From positions 1,766-43,629 of the forward strand of contig JAJVHS010000008.1 of the NCBI GenBank assembly GCA_022072615.1: 41,864 bases of DNA, given 5' to 3'. The position numbers and the translations under genes are program-made. This document shows positions 22,761 through 31,251 of this stretch, piece after piece. The notes under the pieces are model-generated. The model had not been told where the DNA came from and searched no databases. It saw only the letters and a program-made list of their open reading frames with translations. The first letter of the stretch is position 1; each line of letters starts with the position of its first letter. This stretch comes from Phycisphaerales bacterium (GTDB lineage Bacteria; Planctomycetota; Phycisphaerae; Phycisphaerales; UBA1924).

Positions 22761-22808
22761 TCAAGTGGAGCGGAGGAGAGTCGAACTCCCGACCTCATCA
22801 TTGCGAAC
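22761..22808. repeat. Attachment core copy (attR) within tRNA-Ala
   Basis: 48 bases identical to 11113-11160. It covers the tRNA from the base before the anticodon loop to its 3' end and five bases beyond. The intact tRNA is rebuilt from host 5' sequence and this element-borne 3' part. Confidence 0.92.
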
Positions 22809-22838
22809 GATGCGCTCTACCAACTGAGCTACCGCCCC
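22766..22838 (-). tRNA. tRNA-Ala (anticodon CGC)
   Basis: A 73-nt cloverleaf read on the minus strand. The acceptor stem pairs GGGGCGG with CCGCTCC and includes a G3-U70 wobble, the main identity element for alanine. The D arm AGCTCAGTTGGTAGAGC, the anticodon loop TTCGCAA (anticodon CGC, reading GCG) and the GTTCGA T-loop region are all standard. The discriminator base is A and no CCA is encoded. A TACAAT at 22856-22851 could be its -10 element. It is the integration target of the element. Confidence 0.95.
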
Positions 22839-23016
22839 TTGTGGGAGGGGATTGTAGACAGGTCCCCAACGCCGGTCCGACCGGCACGGGCGAACTTCCA
22901 CCCGGGTCTGGGACCCGGCTTGCCATACGGACACCCCCATCTCAGCTTCATGTTGCCGCTCGGGCACCCGGTGCCCGCCCGGGCGAGCCGATCGCCAGGC
23001 CGCGACCTCGCCGCAT
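22839..23016. other. Intergenic region with three GC-rich hairpins
   Basis: It lies between the 3' end of the ABC permease gene and the tRNA promoter. It holds three perfect short palindromes: GCCGGTC/GACCGGC (22871-22885), CCGGGTC/GACCCGG (22902-22918) and CGGGCACC/GGTGCCCG (22961-22977). None has a T-tract. They could slow or end read-through from the ABC operon into the tRNA. I see no gene here. Confidence 0.4.
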
Positions 23017-24342
23017 TCACTCCTGCCACCGGAACATCGCCGCCCCAAGCGCAAACCCGCCCACGCCCAGGCCGATCATGATCCCACCCGGCAGCAGCAT
23101 GTCGGCCAGCTCGAACTGACGCCACAGGCCGCCCTCGATCAGCAGCGTCGCCCACCGGAACGGGCTCACCCCGCTCAGCGTCTGCACGATCTTCGGAAGG
23201 ATGAACAGCGGAACGCTCCCGCCCCCGACCAGCGCCAGCACGATCATCACCGCCCGTCCAACACCCTGCGCCGCGGTCTCGGTCTTCGCAAACCCCGCCA
23301 GCAGCATCATCACGCCCGTGAAGCCGACCGAGCACAACAGCACCGCCGCAACCATCGCGACCGGGCTTGTGACCTGGACCCGGAACGGCGGCAGCAGCGC
23401 CATCACGATCAGGATCGCCTGCACCAGCGTGCACGAAACGAAGCACCCCACCGCCTTGCCGAGCAGGATGTGCCCGCGGGTCAACGGCGCCGTCGTCAAC
23501 CGCAGCAGCGTCCCGCGCGACCGTTCCTCCGCCAGCGAAATGCCGAACGCGAGCGTGCACCCCATCAGCCCCCACACCACCCCCTGCGGGAACGAAACCT
23601 CGAACCCGCTCCGCGGGCCAGCCCCCTGCCTGCTCACCTCTTCGAGCGTCACCCGCACCGGCGTCCAGTCGCCAAGCGCCGACGTCGCCTTTTCACCTGA
23701 GTCCGTGCTTGCCTCCTCGGCACGGTCGCGCTCGTCCATGTCTTCGGAGAACGCCTGTACGCTATCGAGGAACGACGAGATCACGCCGCGCCGCTGGGGC
23801 GTGATGTCCTGCTGCTGCCCAAGCTGCTGCCTGGCGCGGTCGAGCTGCGTCTGAAGCAACCGCGGCGACGTGAACGAGTCCATCAGCCTCCGGAAACCCA
23901 GTTCGGTGAGTTTGCCGGTGAGCAGCCCCGCCTGCGCGCCCGCCCCCGGCGCGATGTAGCCCTTAATCTCCATCCCCTGCCCGCTGAACACGCTGGACGT
24001 CGAGTCCGCGAATCCTCGCGGCAGCACGACCGCTGCGTCCACCTCGCCCCTGCGGATCGCCTGCTGCGCCTGGTCCGCCGCCTCGAATCGCCGCACCCCG
24101 AGCCCCGCGACCTTCTCCAGATCCTGCACGAACTGGCCCGACCCCTGCGTGCGATCCTCGTCCACGATCCCGAGCGTGAGGTTCCCGCCATCTCCCCCAC
24201 CACCGAACACGAATCCGAAGAAGACCGCCAGGAGCATCGGGAAGATGAACGTAAAGAATGCCGCGGCCTTGTCACGCACCAGCAGCCGCAGGTCCTTGAG
24301 GGCGATCGACAGGATCGCTCCGATGGCTTGGGTCAGGTTCAT
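23017..24342 (-). CDS. ABC-2 type transporter permease
   Basis: A 441-residue membrane protein of the ABC-2 export family. One N-terminal membrane helix (AAAFFTFIFPMLLAVFFGFVFG) is followed by an extracytoplasmic domain of about 200 residues (TLGIVDEDRTQGSGQFVQDL onward, with a coiled-coil-like QLDRARQQLGQQQDITPQRR). At least five C-terminal helices follow (VVWGLMGCTLAFGISLAEER, LVQAILIVMALL, VAAVLLCSVGFTGVMMLLAG, and others). The ATG overlaps the ATPase stop (TGATG), so the pair is co-translated. It likely exports a drug, lipid or similar substrate across the inner membrane. The substrate is not predictable. Confidence 0.92.
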   Translation of the reverse strand: MNLTQAIGAILSIALKDLRLLVRDKAAAFFTFIFPMLLAVFFGFVFGGGGDGGNLTLGIVDEDRTQGSGQFVQDLEKVAGLGVRRFEAADQAQQAIRRGEVDAAVVLPRGFADSTSSVFSGQGMEIKGYIAPGAGAQAGLLTGKLTELGFRRLMDSFTSPRLLQTQLDRARQQLGQQQDITPQRRGVISSFLDSVQAFSEDMDERDRAEEASTDSGEKATSALGDWTPVRVTLEEVSRQGAGPRSGFEVSFPQGVVWGLMGCTLAFGISLAEERSRGTLLRLTTAPLTRGHILLGKAVGCFVSCTLVQAILIVMALLPPFRVQVTSPVAMVAAVLLCSVGFTGVMMLLAGFAKTETAAQGVGRAVMIVLALVGGGSVPLFILPKIVQTLSGVSPFRWATLLIEGGLWRQFELADMLLPGGIMIGLGVGGFALGAAMFRWQE

Positions 24343-25190
24343 CAGTCCCGAAGCCTCCTGCCCGTCATCGACAGAAAGACCGTTTCCAGGTCCGGGCGTT
24401 CGATCCGGATCGATTCCACGTCCGGTGATGCCCGAAGCACATCCGCCACCGTCCGCGTCGGGTCGTGGGTTTCGATGAGCTCTTCGACATCGCCGCGCTT
24501 CACGGCCACCACCGATGACCCGCCGTGCCGAGCGATCAATTCGTCAACCCTCCCGACGTCCAGGAGGGCTCCCCTGTCGATGATCCCCACGCGGTCGCAC
24601 ACCTTCTGCGCCTCTTCCATGTAATGCGTCGTGTAGATGATGGTGCGCCCTTCGGCCCTGAGCGCCCGGACGAGGTCGATGATCGATGCCCGCGATTGCG
24701 GATCGACGCCCGCAGTGGGCTCGTCCAGCAGCAGCACCGGCGGGTCGTGCACCAGGGCCGCGGCGAGGTTCAGACGCCGCTTCATCCCGCCGGAGTAGGT
24801 CCCCGCTCGGTCGCCGCCACGATCGCTGAGCCCGACCAGTCCGAGCACGGTCTCCACGCGCTGGCGCAGCCGCGTGCCCGTCAGGCCGTACAGCCGCCCG
24901 AAGAAGTGAAGATTTTCCCGCGCCGAAAGCTGGTCGTACAGCGCCAGCGCCTGCGGCGCGACGCCCAGCGACGCCCGCACCAGGGGTCGCGAGCAGGACC
25001 CTAGCCCTTCGATCTCCGCGGTGCCCGCATCCGGCGTGATTAGACCGACGAGCATCGAGAGCGTCGTGGTTTTTCCCGCGCCGTTCGGGCCGAGCAGGCC
25101 GAACACCTCGCCCGGCTCCACGCGCAGCGACAGCCCGCTCACCGCGACCACCGGGCCGAACGACTTGCGCAGGTCACGAAGGACGATCAT
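24342..25190 (-). CDS. ABC transporter ATP-binding protein
   Basis: A 282-residue ATPase that powers the adjacent permease. Walker A GPNGAGKTTT is near residue 35, the Q-loop near PQALALY, the signature YSGGMKRR near 137 and Walker B VLLLDEPTAG near 157, with the switch histidine in TTHYMEEAQ. The C-terminal 70 residues form the regulatory tail usual for CcmA/DrrA-type ATPases. It is the first gene of a two-gene operon, with the permease following by a one-base overlap. The start ATG 25190 is the only reasonable one before the first strand MIVLRDLRKSFG. Export substrate unknown. Confidence 0.95.
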   Translation of the reverse strand: MIVLRDLRKSFGPVVAVSGLSLRVEPGEVFGLLGPNGAGKTTTLSMLVGLITPDAGTAEIEGLGSCSRPLVRASLGVAPQALALYDQLSARENLHFFGRLYGLTGTRLRQRVETVLGLVGLSDRGGDRAGTYSGGMKRRLNLAAALVHDPPVLLLDEPTAGVDPQSRASIIDLVRALRAEGRTIIYTTHYMEEAQKVCDRVGIIDRGALLDVGRVDELIARHGGSSVVAVKRGDVEELIETHDPTRTVADVLRASPDVESIRIERPDLETVFLSMTGRRLRD

Positions 25191-25232
25191 GCGCCGAGCA
25201 TCTTACTGGGAACCAGCCGATCTCGCCTTGGC

Positions 25233-28200
25233 TCAGCGCCGGCGCCGACGCGCAACCAGCAGCGAACCGGCGATGAGCACCGACGACGCCGGCGCCGGCA
25301 CCACCACCAGCCGCAGCGCCGTCGGGTCGTCCCAGTCGAGCTTCAGATACAGCCCGTTCCCCAGGTCCGTTCCGCTGACGTTCGTCGGATCGAACATGCC
25401 GATGATGTTCGACGCGTTCATCACGCGGAAGAGCTGCCCGAAGGCAAACTCAAAGCCGGGCTGCGCCGCCGCCTGGATCTCCAGCTGAGCCGCCGGGGTG
25501 ATCACGATCGGGCCGGCCGCGGCCAGTTGATCGAACCCCACGCCGGCCCCGTAGTTCTGAAGGTCGATGGTCAGCACGCTCAGCGGTTGGAGGTTGACCG
25601 AACCCATGACGCCAAGGAACCCGACCGTATCCCCGGGCGACATCCTGCCGGTCAGGAAAAGCTGCCCGTTGATCTGGCCGTTGCCGCTCAGCTCCCCGCC
25701 GATCGTGACCGCGTCCTGTGCTGACACGATCCCGCCGCCAAGCCGCAGCACCGAACCCGTGTCGCTCGTGTAGCCCCCGCCGCTGCCGGAGCCCGTCCCC
25801 AGGACGTTCAGCACGCCGCCGACGAGTACCTCCACAAGGCTCCCCGGGTTCTGCTGAAAGTCGCCGTGCACGGTCATCACCGAGTCGTCGCCGGGCGCAC
25901 CTTCACCGACCGCCAGCCGCCCGTCGACCTGAAGCGTCTCCGGCGGACCGACAAGCGGGTTGGGGAACACGTCGAGGTCCTTGCCGGCGCGGACGGTGAA
26001 GTCGCCGCGAGTGGTGATGTATTCGAGCGCGCCGAAGGCTTCGATGCCCGTCGTCTTGTTGATGATGCTCCCCGTGCCCGCCATCGCGATGGTGCTGTTC
26101 ACGCGCCGGATCTCGGCGCCCGGGAACGACAGCGTTCCCCGCACATCGAAGTCACCCTCGTTGATCTCGCCTGCCCCCGCGTTGTAGTTCACGAGCGTGA
26201 ACCCGTCCTGGATCTCGAACAGGCTCGCGTCGCCGATGACCAGCCGACCGCGATCGGGGCCGGCCTCGAGCACGGCGAAGTTCCCCTCCGGCCGGAACTC
26301 CCGAGCCTGGTTGATCTCAAAGGTTCCGACCTCCGTCACCGTCTCGAGCTCGTTGAGCGCGGATTCGTTGACCCGCGTCCCGTTATCGATGAGCGACCCC
26401 GCCCCGGAGAGCGAGATCTTGGCGGCCAGCGTCTTGATCTTGAACGCCGGGTCGGTCCAGCGGAACACGCCGGGGTCGGACGACGTGCTCGTGATGATGA
26501 TCTCACCACCGGTGAGCGTCTGCGTCCCGGCGTTGAAGTTGGTGTAGCTCGAGGCCGCGGGCACCTCGAAGATCGAACCCGGGTTGAGCACAATCCTCCC
26601 GGCGTTGGTCAGATTGCCGGCCGTGGTCATGTCCTTGCCGCCCGCGAGCGTCAGGATTCCAGACGTCGCGTTGGTGGAGAGGTTGTTCTCCAGCGCGGCG
26701 AAACTCGCCGCGGTTCCGTCGAGCGTCACGTCAGCCGCGTTGGTCGTGACCGCTGTCGCCACAAAGTCCAGCGCGGATGCGCCCTGCACGACCCACGTGC
26801 CCGCGCCGAGGGTGCCGCCCGTCACTGGGGGCTGGTCGGACCGCAGCGTCCCGCTCTCGACCCGGATCGTGCCGGTGTTCTGCAGCGAGACGCCGCTGAC
26901 GAACGTCAGGCCGGTGCCCGTCTTCTTCGTGAACGTCCCGGCCACGTTCAGGGTCGGCCGTGTGCCCGTGTTGTCCCACGTGACATCCTGGTTGTTCGTT
27001 GCTTCGAGCAGCCCGCCCGTCTCGATGGAGAGCGACGACCCGTCGCCCATCGAGATCGCGCCGCCCGTCCACGACCCGGTCGCGCCCTTGTGCGACAGAA
27101 CGCCGCCGGTGTCGAGCCGCAGTCCCGAAGCCCCCGAGATGCTCAGGTCGGCGTTCGATTCAAACGTGGTTCCCCCATCGATGACGGGCGCGGTCGTCGG
27201 ACCGCTGAACGTGGCGTTGCCCATCGACTTCACCACGCCGCCGCCTGTCACCGTGCTGGAGCCCTGCGTGAACGATCCCGTTGACGTGAACTGCGTCGAA
27301 GCCCCGACGTTGAGCGTGCCGTTGTTCACAAACCCGCCGGCCGTCGTGAAATCGCGGCCGCTGGAGAGCCGGAACGTGGCGCCCGAGCTGTTGGTCGCCA
27401 GGCCGTTGATCGCCGCGAATGTCGCGCCGGCCCCGCTGAGATGGACGGTCGCGGCGTTGGTCGTGATCGTGTTGCCGACCAGTTCGAGCGTCGAACCGTT
27501 GAGCACGTTCCACGTCCCGCCCGTCAGCGTGTTGCCCGGCGTTGAAACGCCGTTGGACTTGATCGTGCCGATCTGCACCTCGAGCGTGCCCGCGTTCGCG
27601 AGCGACACATCGAAGAACTCCGTGATGCCCGACCCCATCGTCTTGACGATCGTCCCGTTGTTGATGACCGACGGCGCCGCGCCGATGCCGTTGTGGCGGA
27701 AGCGCTCGTCGTTCATGACCGTGAACGTCGTGTTGGAGCTGAAGGTGTACACGGACCCAAGACCGCCGCCCAGCTCGCCGGTGCCCTGCCACGAGCACGA
27801 ACTGCCGTTGTAGTTCACGTCCGTGTCGCAGATGTCCACGTCGTCGGAGAGAAGAAAATCGACGTCCCCGTTGAACGTGAGCGTCCCGCACGAGAGCACG
27901 TCCCGGTCGCTGCTGATCCCCGAGAACGTCGCCGTGCCCCCCACGATGAGGCCGCCCGAAGTCCCCGGCCCGCGCAGCAGACCATTGTTCAGCGTGAAGC
28001 TCCCCGTCACGGCGATGCCATTGCCCTGGAGTTGGAGCGTCGCGTCACCGGAATCGATGGTGAGCGATCCGACCGTCGGGTTGATGTCGAGAAACACGTC
28101 GTACAGCGACCCGGTGGCGTCGATGGTCACCAGGAAGCTGGCGCCATCGGGGACCACCGCCGGGTTCCAGTTGGACGCCGTATTCCAGAAGCCCGTCGAC

Positions 28201-28313
28201 GCGGAGTTCCACGCCGCGGGTTGAGCCTGCGCAAGACCACAGGCCGCCACGAGCGCGGCCGCACCCAGAACGCCCCGCGAGCGAACGCGGGCCCGGACGT
28301 AATGCACGTTCAT
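25233..28313 (-). CDS. Secreted beta-repeat protein with PEP-CTERM-like tail
   Basis: A 1026-residue exported protein. ATG 28313 is preferred because it is followed by a normal signal peptide (RGVLGAAALVAACGLAQAQ) and preceded by a purine-rich leader; the frame also extends to 28406. After AAWNSASTGFWNTASNWNPAVVPDG, typical of planctomycete autotransporter-like proteins, most of the chain is short beta-strand repeats rich in Gly, Thr, Asn and Ser (for example TLEVQIGTIKSNGVSTPGNT, TTNAATVHLSGAGATFAAI), as in beta-helix proteins. The end, VPAPASSVLIAGSLLVARRRRR, is a membrane helix plus Arg tail, a PEP-CTERM-like sorting signal with VPAP in place of VPEP. Probably surface-attached or secreted. 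Ligand unknown. Confidence 0.88.
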   Translation of the reverse strand: MNVHYVRARVRSRGVLGAAALVAACGLAQAQPAAWNSASTGFWNTASNWNPAVVPDGASFLVTIDATGSLYDVFLDINPTVGSLTIDSGDATLQLQGNGIAVTGSFTLNNGLLRGPGTSGGLIVGGTATFSGISSDRDVLSCGTLTFNGDVDFLLSDDVDICDTDVNYNGSSCSWQGTGELGGGLGSVYTFSSNTTFTVMNDERFRHNGIGAAPSVINNGTIVKTMGSGITEFFDVSLANAGTLEVQIGTIKSNGVSTPGNTLTGGTWNVLNGSTLELVGNTITTNAATVHLSGAGATFAAINGLATNSSGATFRLSSGRDFTTAGGFVNNGTLNVGASTQFTSTGSFTQGSSTVTGGGVVKSMGNATFSGPTTAPVIDGGTTFESNADLSISGASGLRLDTGGVLSHKGATGSWTGGAISMGDGSSLSIETGGLLEATNNQDVTWDNTGTRPTLNVAGTFTKKTGTGLTFVSGVSLQNTGTIRVESGTLRSDQPPVTGGTLGAGTWVVQGASALDFVATAVTTNAADVTLDGTAASFAALENNLSTNATSGILTLAGGKDMTTAGNLTNAGRIVLNPGSIFEVPAASSYTNFNAGTQTLTGGEIIITSTSSDPGVFRWTDPAFKIKTLAAKISLSGAGSLIDNGTRVNESALNELETVTEVGTFEINQAREFRPEGNFAVLEAGPDRGRLVIGDASLFEIQDGFTLVNYNAGAGEINEGDFDVRGTLSFPGAEIRRVNSTIAMAGTGSIINKTTGIEAFGALEYITTRGDFTVRAGKDLDVFPNPLVGPPETLQVDGRLAVGEGAPGDDSVMTVHGDFQQNPGSLVEVLVGGVLNVLGTGSGSGGGYTSDTGSVLRLGGGIVSAQDAVTIGGELSGNGQINGQLFLTGRMSPGDTVGFLGVMGSVNLQPLSVLTIDLQNYGAGVGFDQLAAAGPIVITPAAQLEIQAAAQPGFEFAFGQLFRVMNASNIIGMFDPTNVSGTDLGNGLYLKLDWDDPTALRLVVVPAPASSVLIAGSLLVARRRRR

Positions 28314-28430
28314 ACTTCTCTTCCCTCTCCGAACATTCTGCGAACGGTCGGAACCCGCCCGCAGCAAGTCGGACATTGAGCCTATCACATCGATGCTCTC
28401 GCTCAAAGAGTTCCGTTCGGCCCCGGGACG

Positions 28431-31163
28431 CTACTGATCCTCGATTTTCGCAATCTCGGCGTCGCACTCGCGGATCTGGGCCTCGATCTGGCCCACCAGC
28501 CGCGGGTCGTTGGCCCGCACTCCGGCGGCGACCAGTTCTCGGAACTCCCGCAGCGCCTCGGTGTTCAGGTCGCGGGCTTCGGTCAGAAGCGGCCGCTTCG
28601 CGGGCGCATCGGGCGCCGTCTCTGCCAGCGCCTTGAGCGCGTTGCCGAGCTTCGTCAGGCCGACCAGCAGGTCGTTGCGATGCCGATTGATCGGGTCCGA
28701 CTTCATCAGGTTCCGCCGGATCGCCAGCGACCGCTCGTAGAACTGCCGGGCATCCGCCAGCCGAAGCGGGTCCTTTCGCCCAAGCTCGCGGTACATGTTG
28801 CCCAGCTTGTTGTACAGCAGCGACAGGTCACGCTTGGCCTCGAGATCGTCGATGTCGCTGGCTTCGAGCGCCGCGGCGATCTCGTACGAACGCTTGAACA
28901 GCTCGAGCCCGCGGTCCACAGCCGCCTGGGCTTCGGGCGGCGCCGCAAGCTTCTCATCCTCCGCTCGCTGCGCCAGACAGGCCGCCCGTTCCTGCTGCGA
29001 CCAACCCGCCCAGTGCAGCGCCACCTCCAGGTTCCGCTTGAGGGTGCGATCCTGCGGGCGCTCGTTGCCCCGCACCTCGAGTTCGGCGATCGCCCGCGAC
29101 GCCAGCGAATCAACGCGGTCGAGCACCGCCAGCGCGCGGTCATACTTCTTCTCGCGGCGGTACCCCGGAGCCACCGTGCTCACCAAGTGCTCGATGAGCC
29201 CGTCACGAGCCAGGAACGCCTGCCGCGCCGCCCGGGCATCATCCGGGTTGGCTCGCAGCCGCTCGCGCCAGTATTCCTCGGCAGCCGCGTAGCGCCCCTC
29301 GGATTCGGACTGCAGCGACGCCGCGCTGTCGGCGTCAGGCGCCATGGTCGTCAGGCGGGCAAGGCTGTACGCCTGACCGACGATGCAGTCGGCCCGCTCG
29401 GCCAGCGCTTCCTCGCGCAGCGGCGAATCGGCGGGCAGCTTCGCCAGGCACTCGTCCAGAAGCGCGACCGCCCGGTCGTACTGCGCCTTGGCATCGGCCG
29501 CTTTCTGCTCCATCCGCAGATTGGCGGCCGCGGACCGGATCGACCTGGCAAGGTCGATCTTCGCGCCGATGTCGTCGGGCTGCTCGGCCGCGAGCCTCTC
29601 GCGGATCCGCATCGCCTCGGCGAGGTTCTCGAGCCCCTCGTCCGTCCCGGTCACCCGCTTCTCGAAGATCTCCGCCGTCATCTCGCCCAGCCGCTGGTGG
29701 ACCGCCGCGATCTCACGCAGCACGCGCCGGTCGTCGCCGACGTTCTCCCGGAGCGTCGTCAGGTACTTCTTGCCGTACTCGAGGAACGCGACCCGCTGCG
29801 GCGTCGCGCCGACGAGGTTCTTGAGCGCCGGATCGAACTCGAAGATCATCCGGTGCGCCGGCGCCACCGCCGCCTCGATCGCCATCGCGGCCCGCCGCCG
29901 TTCCCGCCGCTCGGCTTCCCGAGCACGCTTGATCTCCTCGAGATCGCTCTCGGCCCGCTCCTTCAGCCGCGTCGTTTCGGCCAGCGCCGCGGCCAGTTCC
30001 GCCTGCGCCCTGGACTTGTCCCGGTAGAGCACCGACATCACCGCCCCGAACACCACCAGCGCCACCACCGCCGTCCCCAGGACCGTGGCGGGGATCCAGA
30101 ACCGCCGCGCGGTCTTGGTGACGACATAGAAGATGCTGTCGCGCTTCGCCTCGATCGGCTGGCCGTCCAGGTAGCGCTCGATGTCACGCGCGAGCTCGCC
30201 CGCCGATTGGTACCGCCGCTCGCGTTCCTTGGAGAGGCACTTGAGGACGATGGTCTCGACCTCGTCGTTGATCTGGCGGCGCACCGTGCTGGGACGAGCC
30301 GGCACGGCCCGCAGGATCCGGTCCAGCACGTCGCGCATGTTGCCGACGACGTCATACGGGAACTTGCCGGTCAGCAGCTGGTAGAGCACGACGCCCAGCG
30401 AGTACACGTCCGTTCTCACGTCCACGTTGTCGTGCACGCCCTCGGCCTGCTCGGGGCTCGCCCACGGCAGCGAGCCGATGAACTGGCCCGTCATCGACAT
30501 GATGGGCGGCGTCGCGTCCGAGCTCCCGCCGGGCAGCGCGACCTTCGCGAGGCCGAAATCGACCACCACCGGCTCGCCCGACGTGCTGATGCGGATGTTC
30601 GACGGCTTGATGTCCCGGTGGATGATCCCCTTGAGGTGCGCCGCGTTGATCCCGTCGCAGATCTTGAGGAACAGCCGCAGCGTCTCGTCCACCGGCGGTC
30701 GGCGGTCCGACGAGATGACCTCGTCCAGCGACCGGCCCGACACGTAGTCCATCACATAGAAATTGCTCCCGTCGAGGGCCGACCCGCTGTCATGAATCCG
30801 CACGATGTTCGGGTGATTCAGCTGCCCGAGGATCTGGACCTCGCGCTCGAACCGCGCCTTCCCCGCAGATCCGCGGAACGGGCCCCCGTGCATCAGCTTG
30901 ATCGCCACGCGTCGCTTGGTGGCGAGCTGCACGGCGAGGTACACCGCGCCCTGTCCGCCGCGATGAACCTCGCGGATCAGCTCGTAACCGGGAAAGGTGC
31001 CGGGCGGCGGCAGGTCCGCCGGGAACGAGAATCCTCCCGATCCGGGCGTGTGCGCCTGTTCCATCGCCTGGACGATGAGATCCCGCTCGGTGCGGGGAGT
31101 CCGTACCGGCGACGCTGGGACGATGTTGCCTGGCAAGTCGGACATTCGGCGCTCAAGCGCCAC
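28431..31163 (-). CDS. Transmembrane Ser/Thr protein kinase
   Basis: A 910-residue PknB-like kinase. The catalytic domain begins at YELIREVHRGGQGAVYLAVQ with the ATP-binding lysine in VAIKLMHGG, followed by the catalytic HRDIKPSNI near residue 184 and DFGLAKV near 201. A membrane helix (PATVLGTAVVALVVFGAVMS) lies near 355-378, so the kinase faces the cytoplasm. About 500 residues follow, helical and TPR-like, a layout usual in Planctomycetota. Start is uncertain: GTG 31163 has AGGAG only three bases upstream, while ATG 31145 has no clear site. The ECF sigma gene lies 88 bp upstream in the same direction, so the kinase may act with it. Confidence 0.92.
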   Translation of the reverse strand: MALERRMSDLPGNIVPASPVRTPRTERDLIVQAMEQAHTPGSGGFSFPADLPPPGTFPGYELIREVHRGGQGAVYLAVQLATKRRVAIKLMHGGPFRGSAGKARFEREVQILGQLNHPNIVRIHDSGSALDGSNFYVMDYVSGRSLDEVISSDRRPPVDETLRLFLKICDGINAAHLKGIIHRDIKPSNIRISTSGEPVVVDFGLAKVALPGGSSDATPPIMSMTGQFIGSLPWASPEQAEGVHDNVDVRTDVYSLGVVLYQLLTGKFPYDVVGNMRDVLDRILRAVPARPSTVRRQINDEVETIVLKCLSKERERRYQSAGELARDIERYLDGQPIEAKRDSIFYVVTKTARRFWIPATVLGTAVVALVVFGAVMSVLYRDKSRAQAELAAALAETTRLKERAESDLEEIKRAREAERRERRRAAMAIEAAVAPAHRMIFEFDPALKNLVGATPQRVAFLEYGKKYLTTLRENVGDDRRVLREIAAVHQRLGEMTAEIFEKRVTGTDEGLENLAEAMRIRERLAAEQPDDIGAKIDLARSIRSAAANLRMEQKAADAKAQYDRAVALLDECLAKLPADSPLREEALAERADCIVGQAYSLARLTTMAPDADSAASLQSESEGRYAAAEEYWRERLRANPDDARAARQAFLARDGLIEHLVSTVAPGYRREKKYDRALAVLDRVDSLASRAIAELEVRGNERPQDRTLKRNLEVALHWAGWSQQERAACLAQRAEDEKLAAPPEAQAAVDRGLELFKRSYEIAAALEASDIDDLEAKRDLSLLYNKLGNMYRELGRKDPLRLADARQFYERSLAIRRNLMKSDPINRHRNDLLVGLTKLGNALKALAETAPDAPAKRPLLTEARDLNTEALREFRELVAAGVRANDPRLVGQIEAQIRECDAEIAKIEDQ

Positions 31164-31251
31164 ACGCTCCTGACGGTGGCGTGCGCGCAGCGTACCACAC
31201 CCTCACTCCCGCGAGACCCGTATTCACCTGAACGGGAGACAGCCGGGTTAC

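Larger units (their letters stand above)
11113..22808. mobile_element. Integrated satellite-like element at tRNA-Ala
   Basis: A complete element of about 11.65 kb bounded by 48-bp perfect direct repeats (11113-11160 and 22761-22808) that copy the 3' part of the tRNA-Ala gene. It encodes integrase, an AlpA/MerR-like HTH protein, primase-helicase, a small-terminase-like protein, unknown proteins including a scaffold-like one, and a restriction-modification cassette. No large terminase, portal, major capsid, tail or lysis gene is present and every long frame is accounted for. Known satellites (SaPI/PICI, P4) have this kind of content: they replicate by themselves and use helper-phage particles. 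Satellite status is inference; a small integrative plasmid is the main alternative. Confidence 0.8.

Noticed and set aside
25233..28313. Type V autotransporter with a beta-barrel
   Set aside because: The C-terminus is a PEP-CTERM-like helix with an Arg tail, not a barrel domain.
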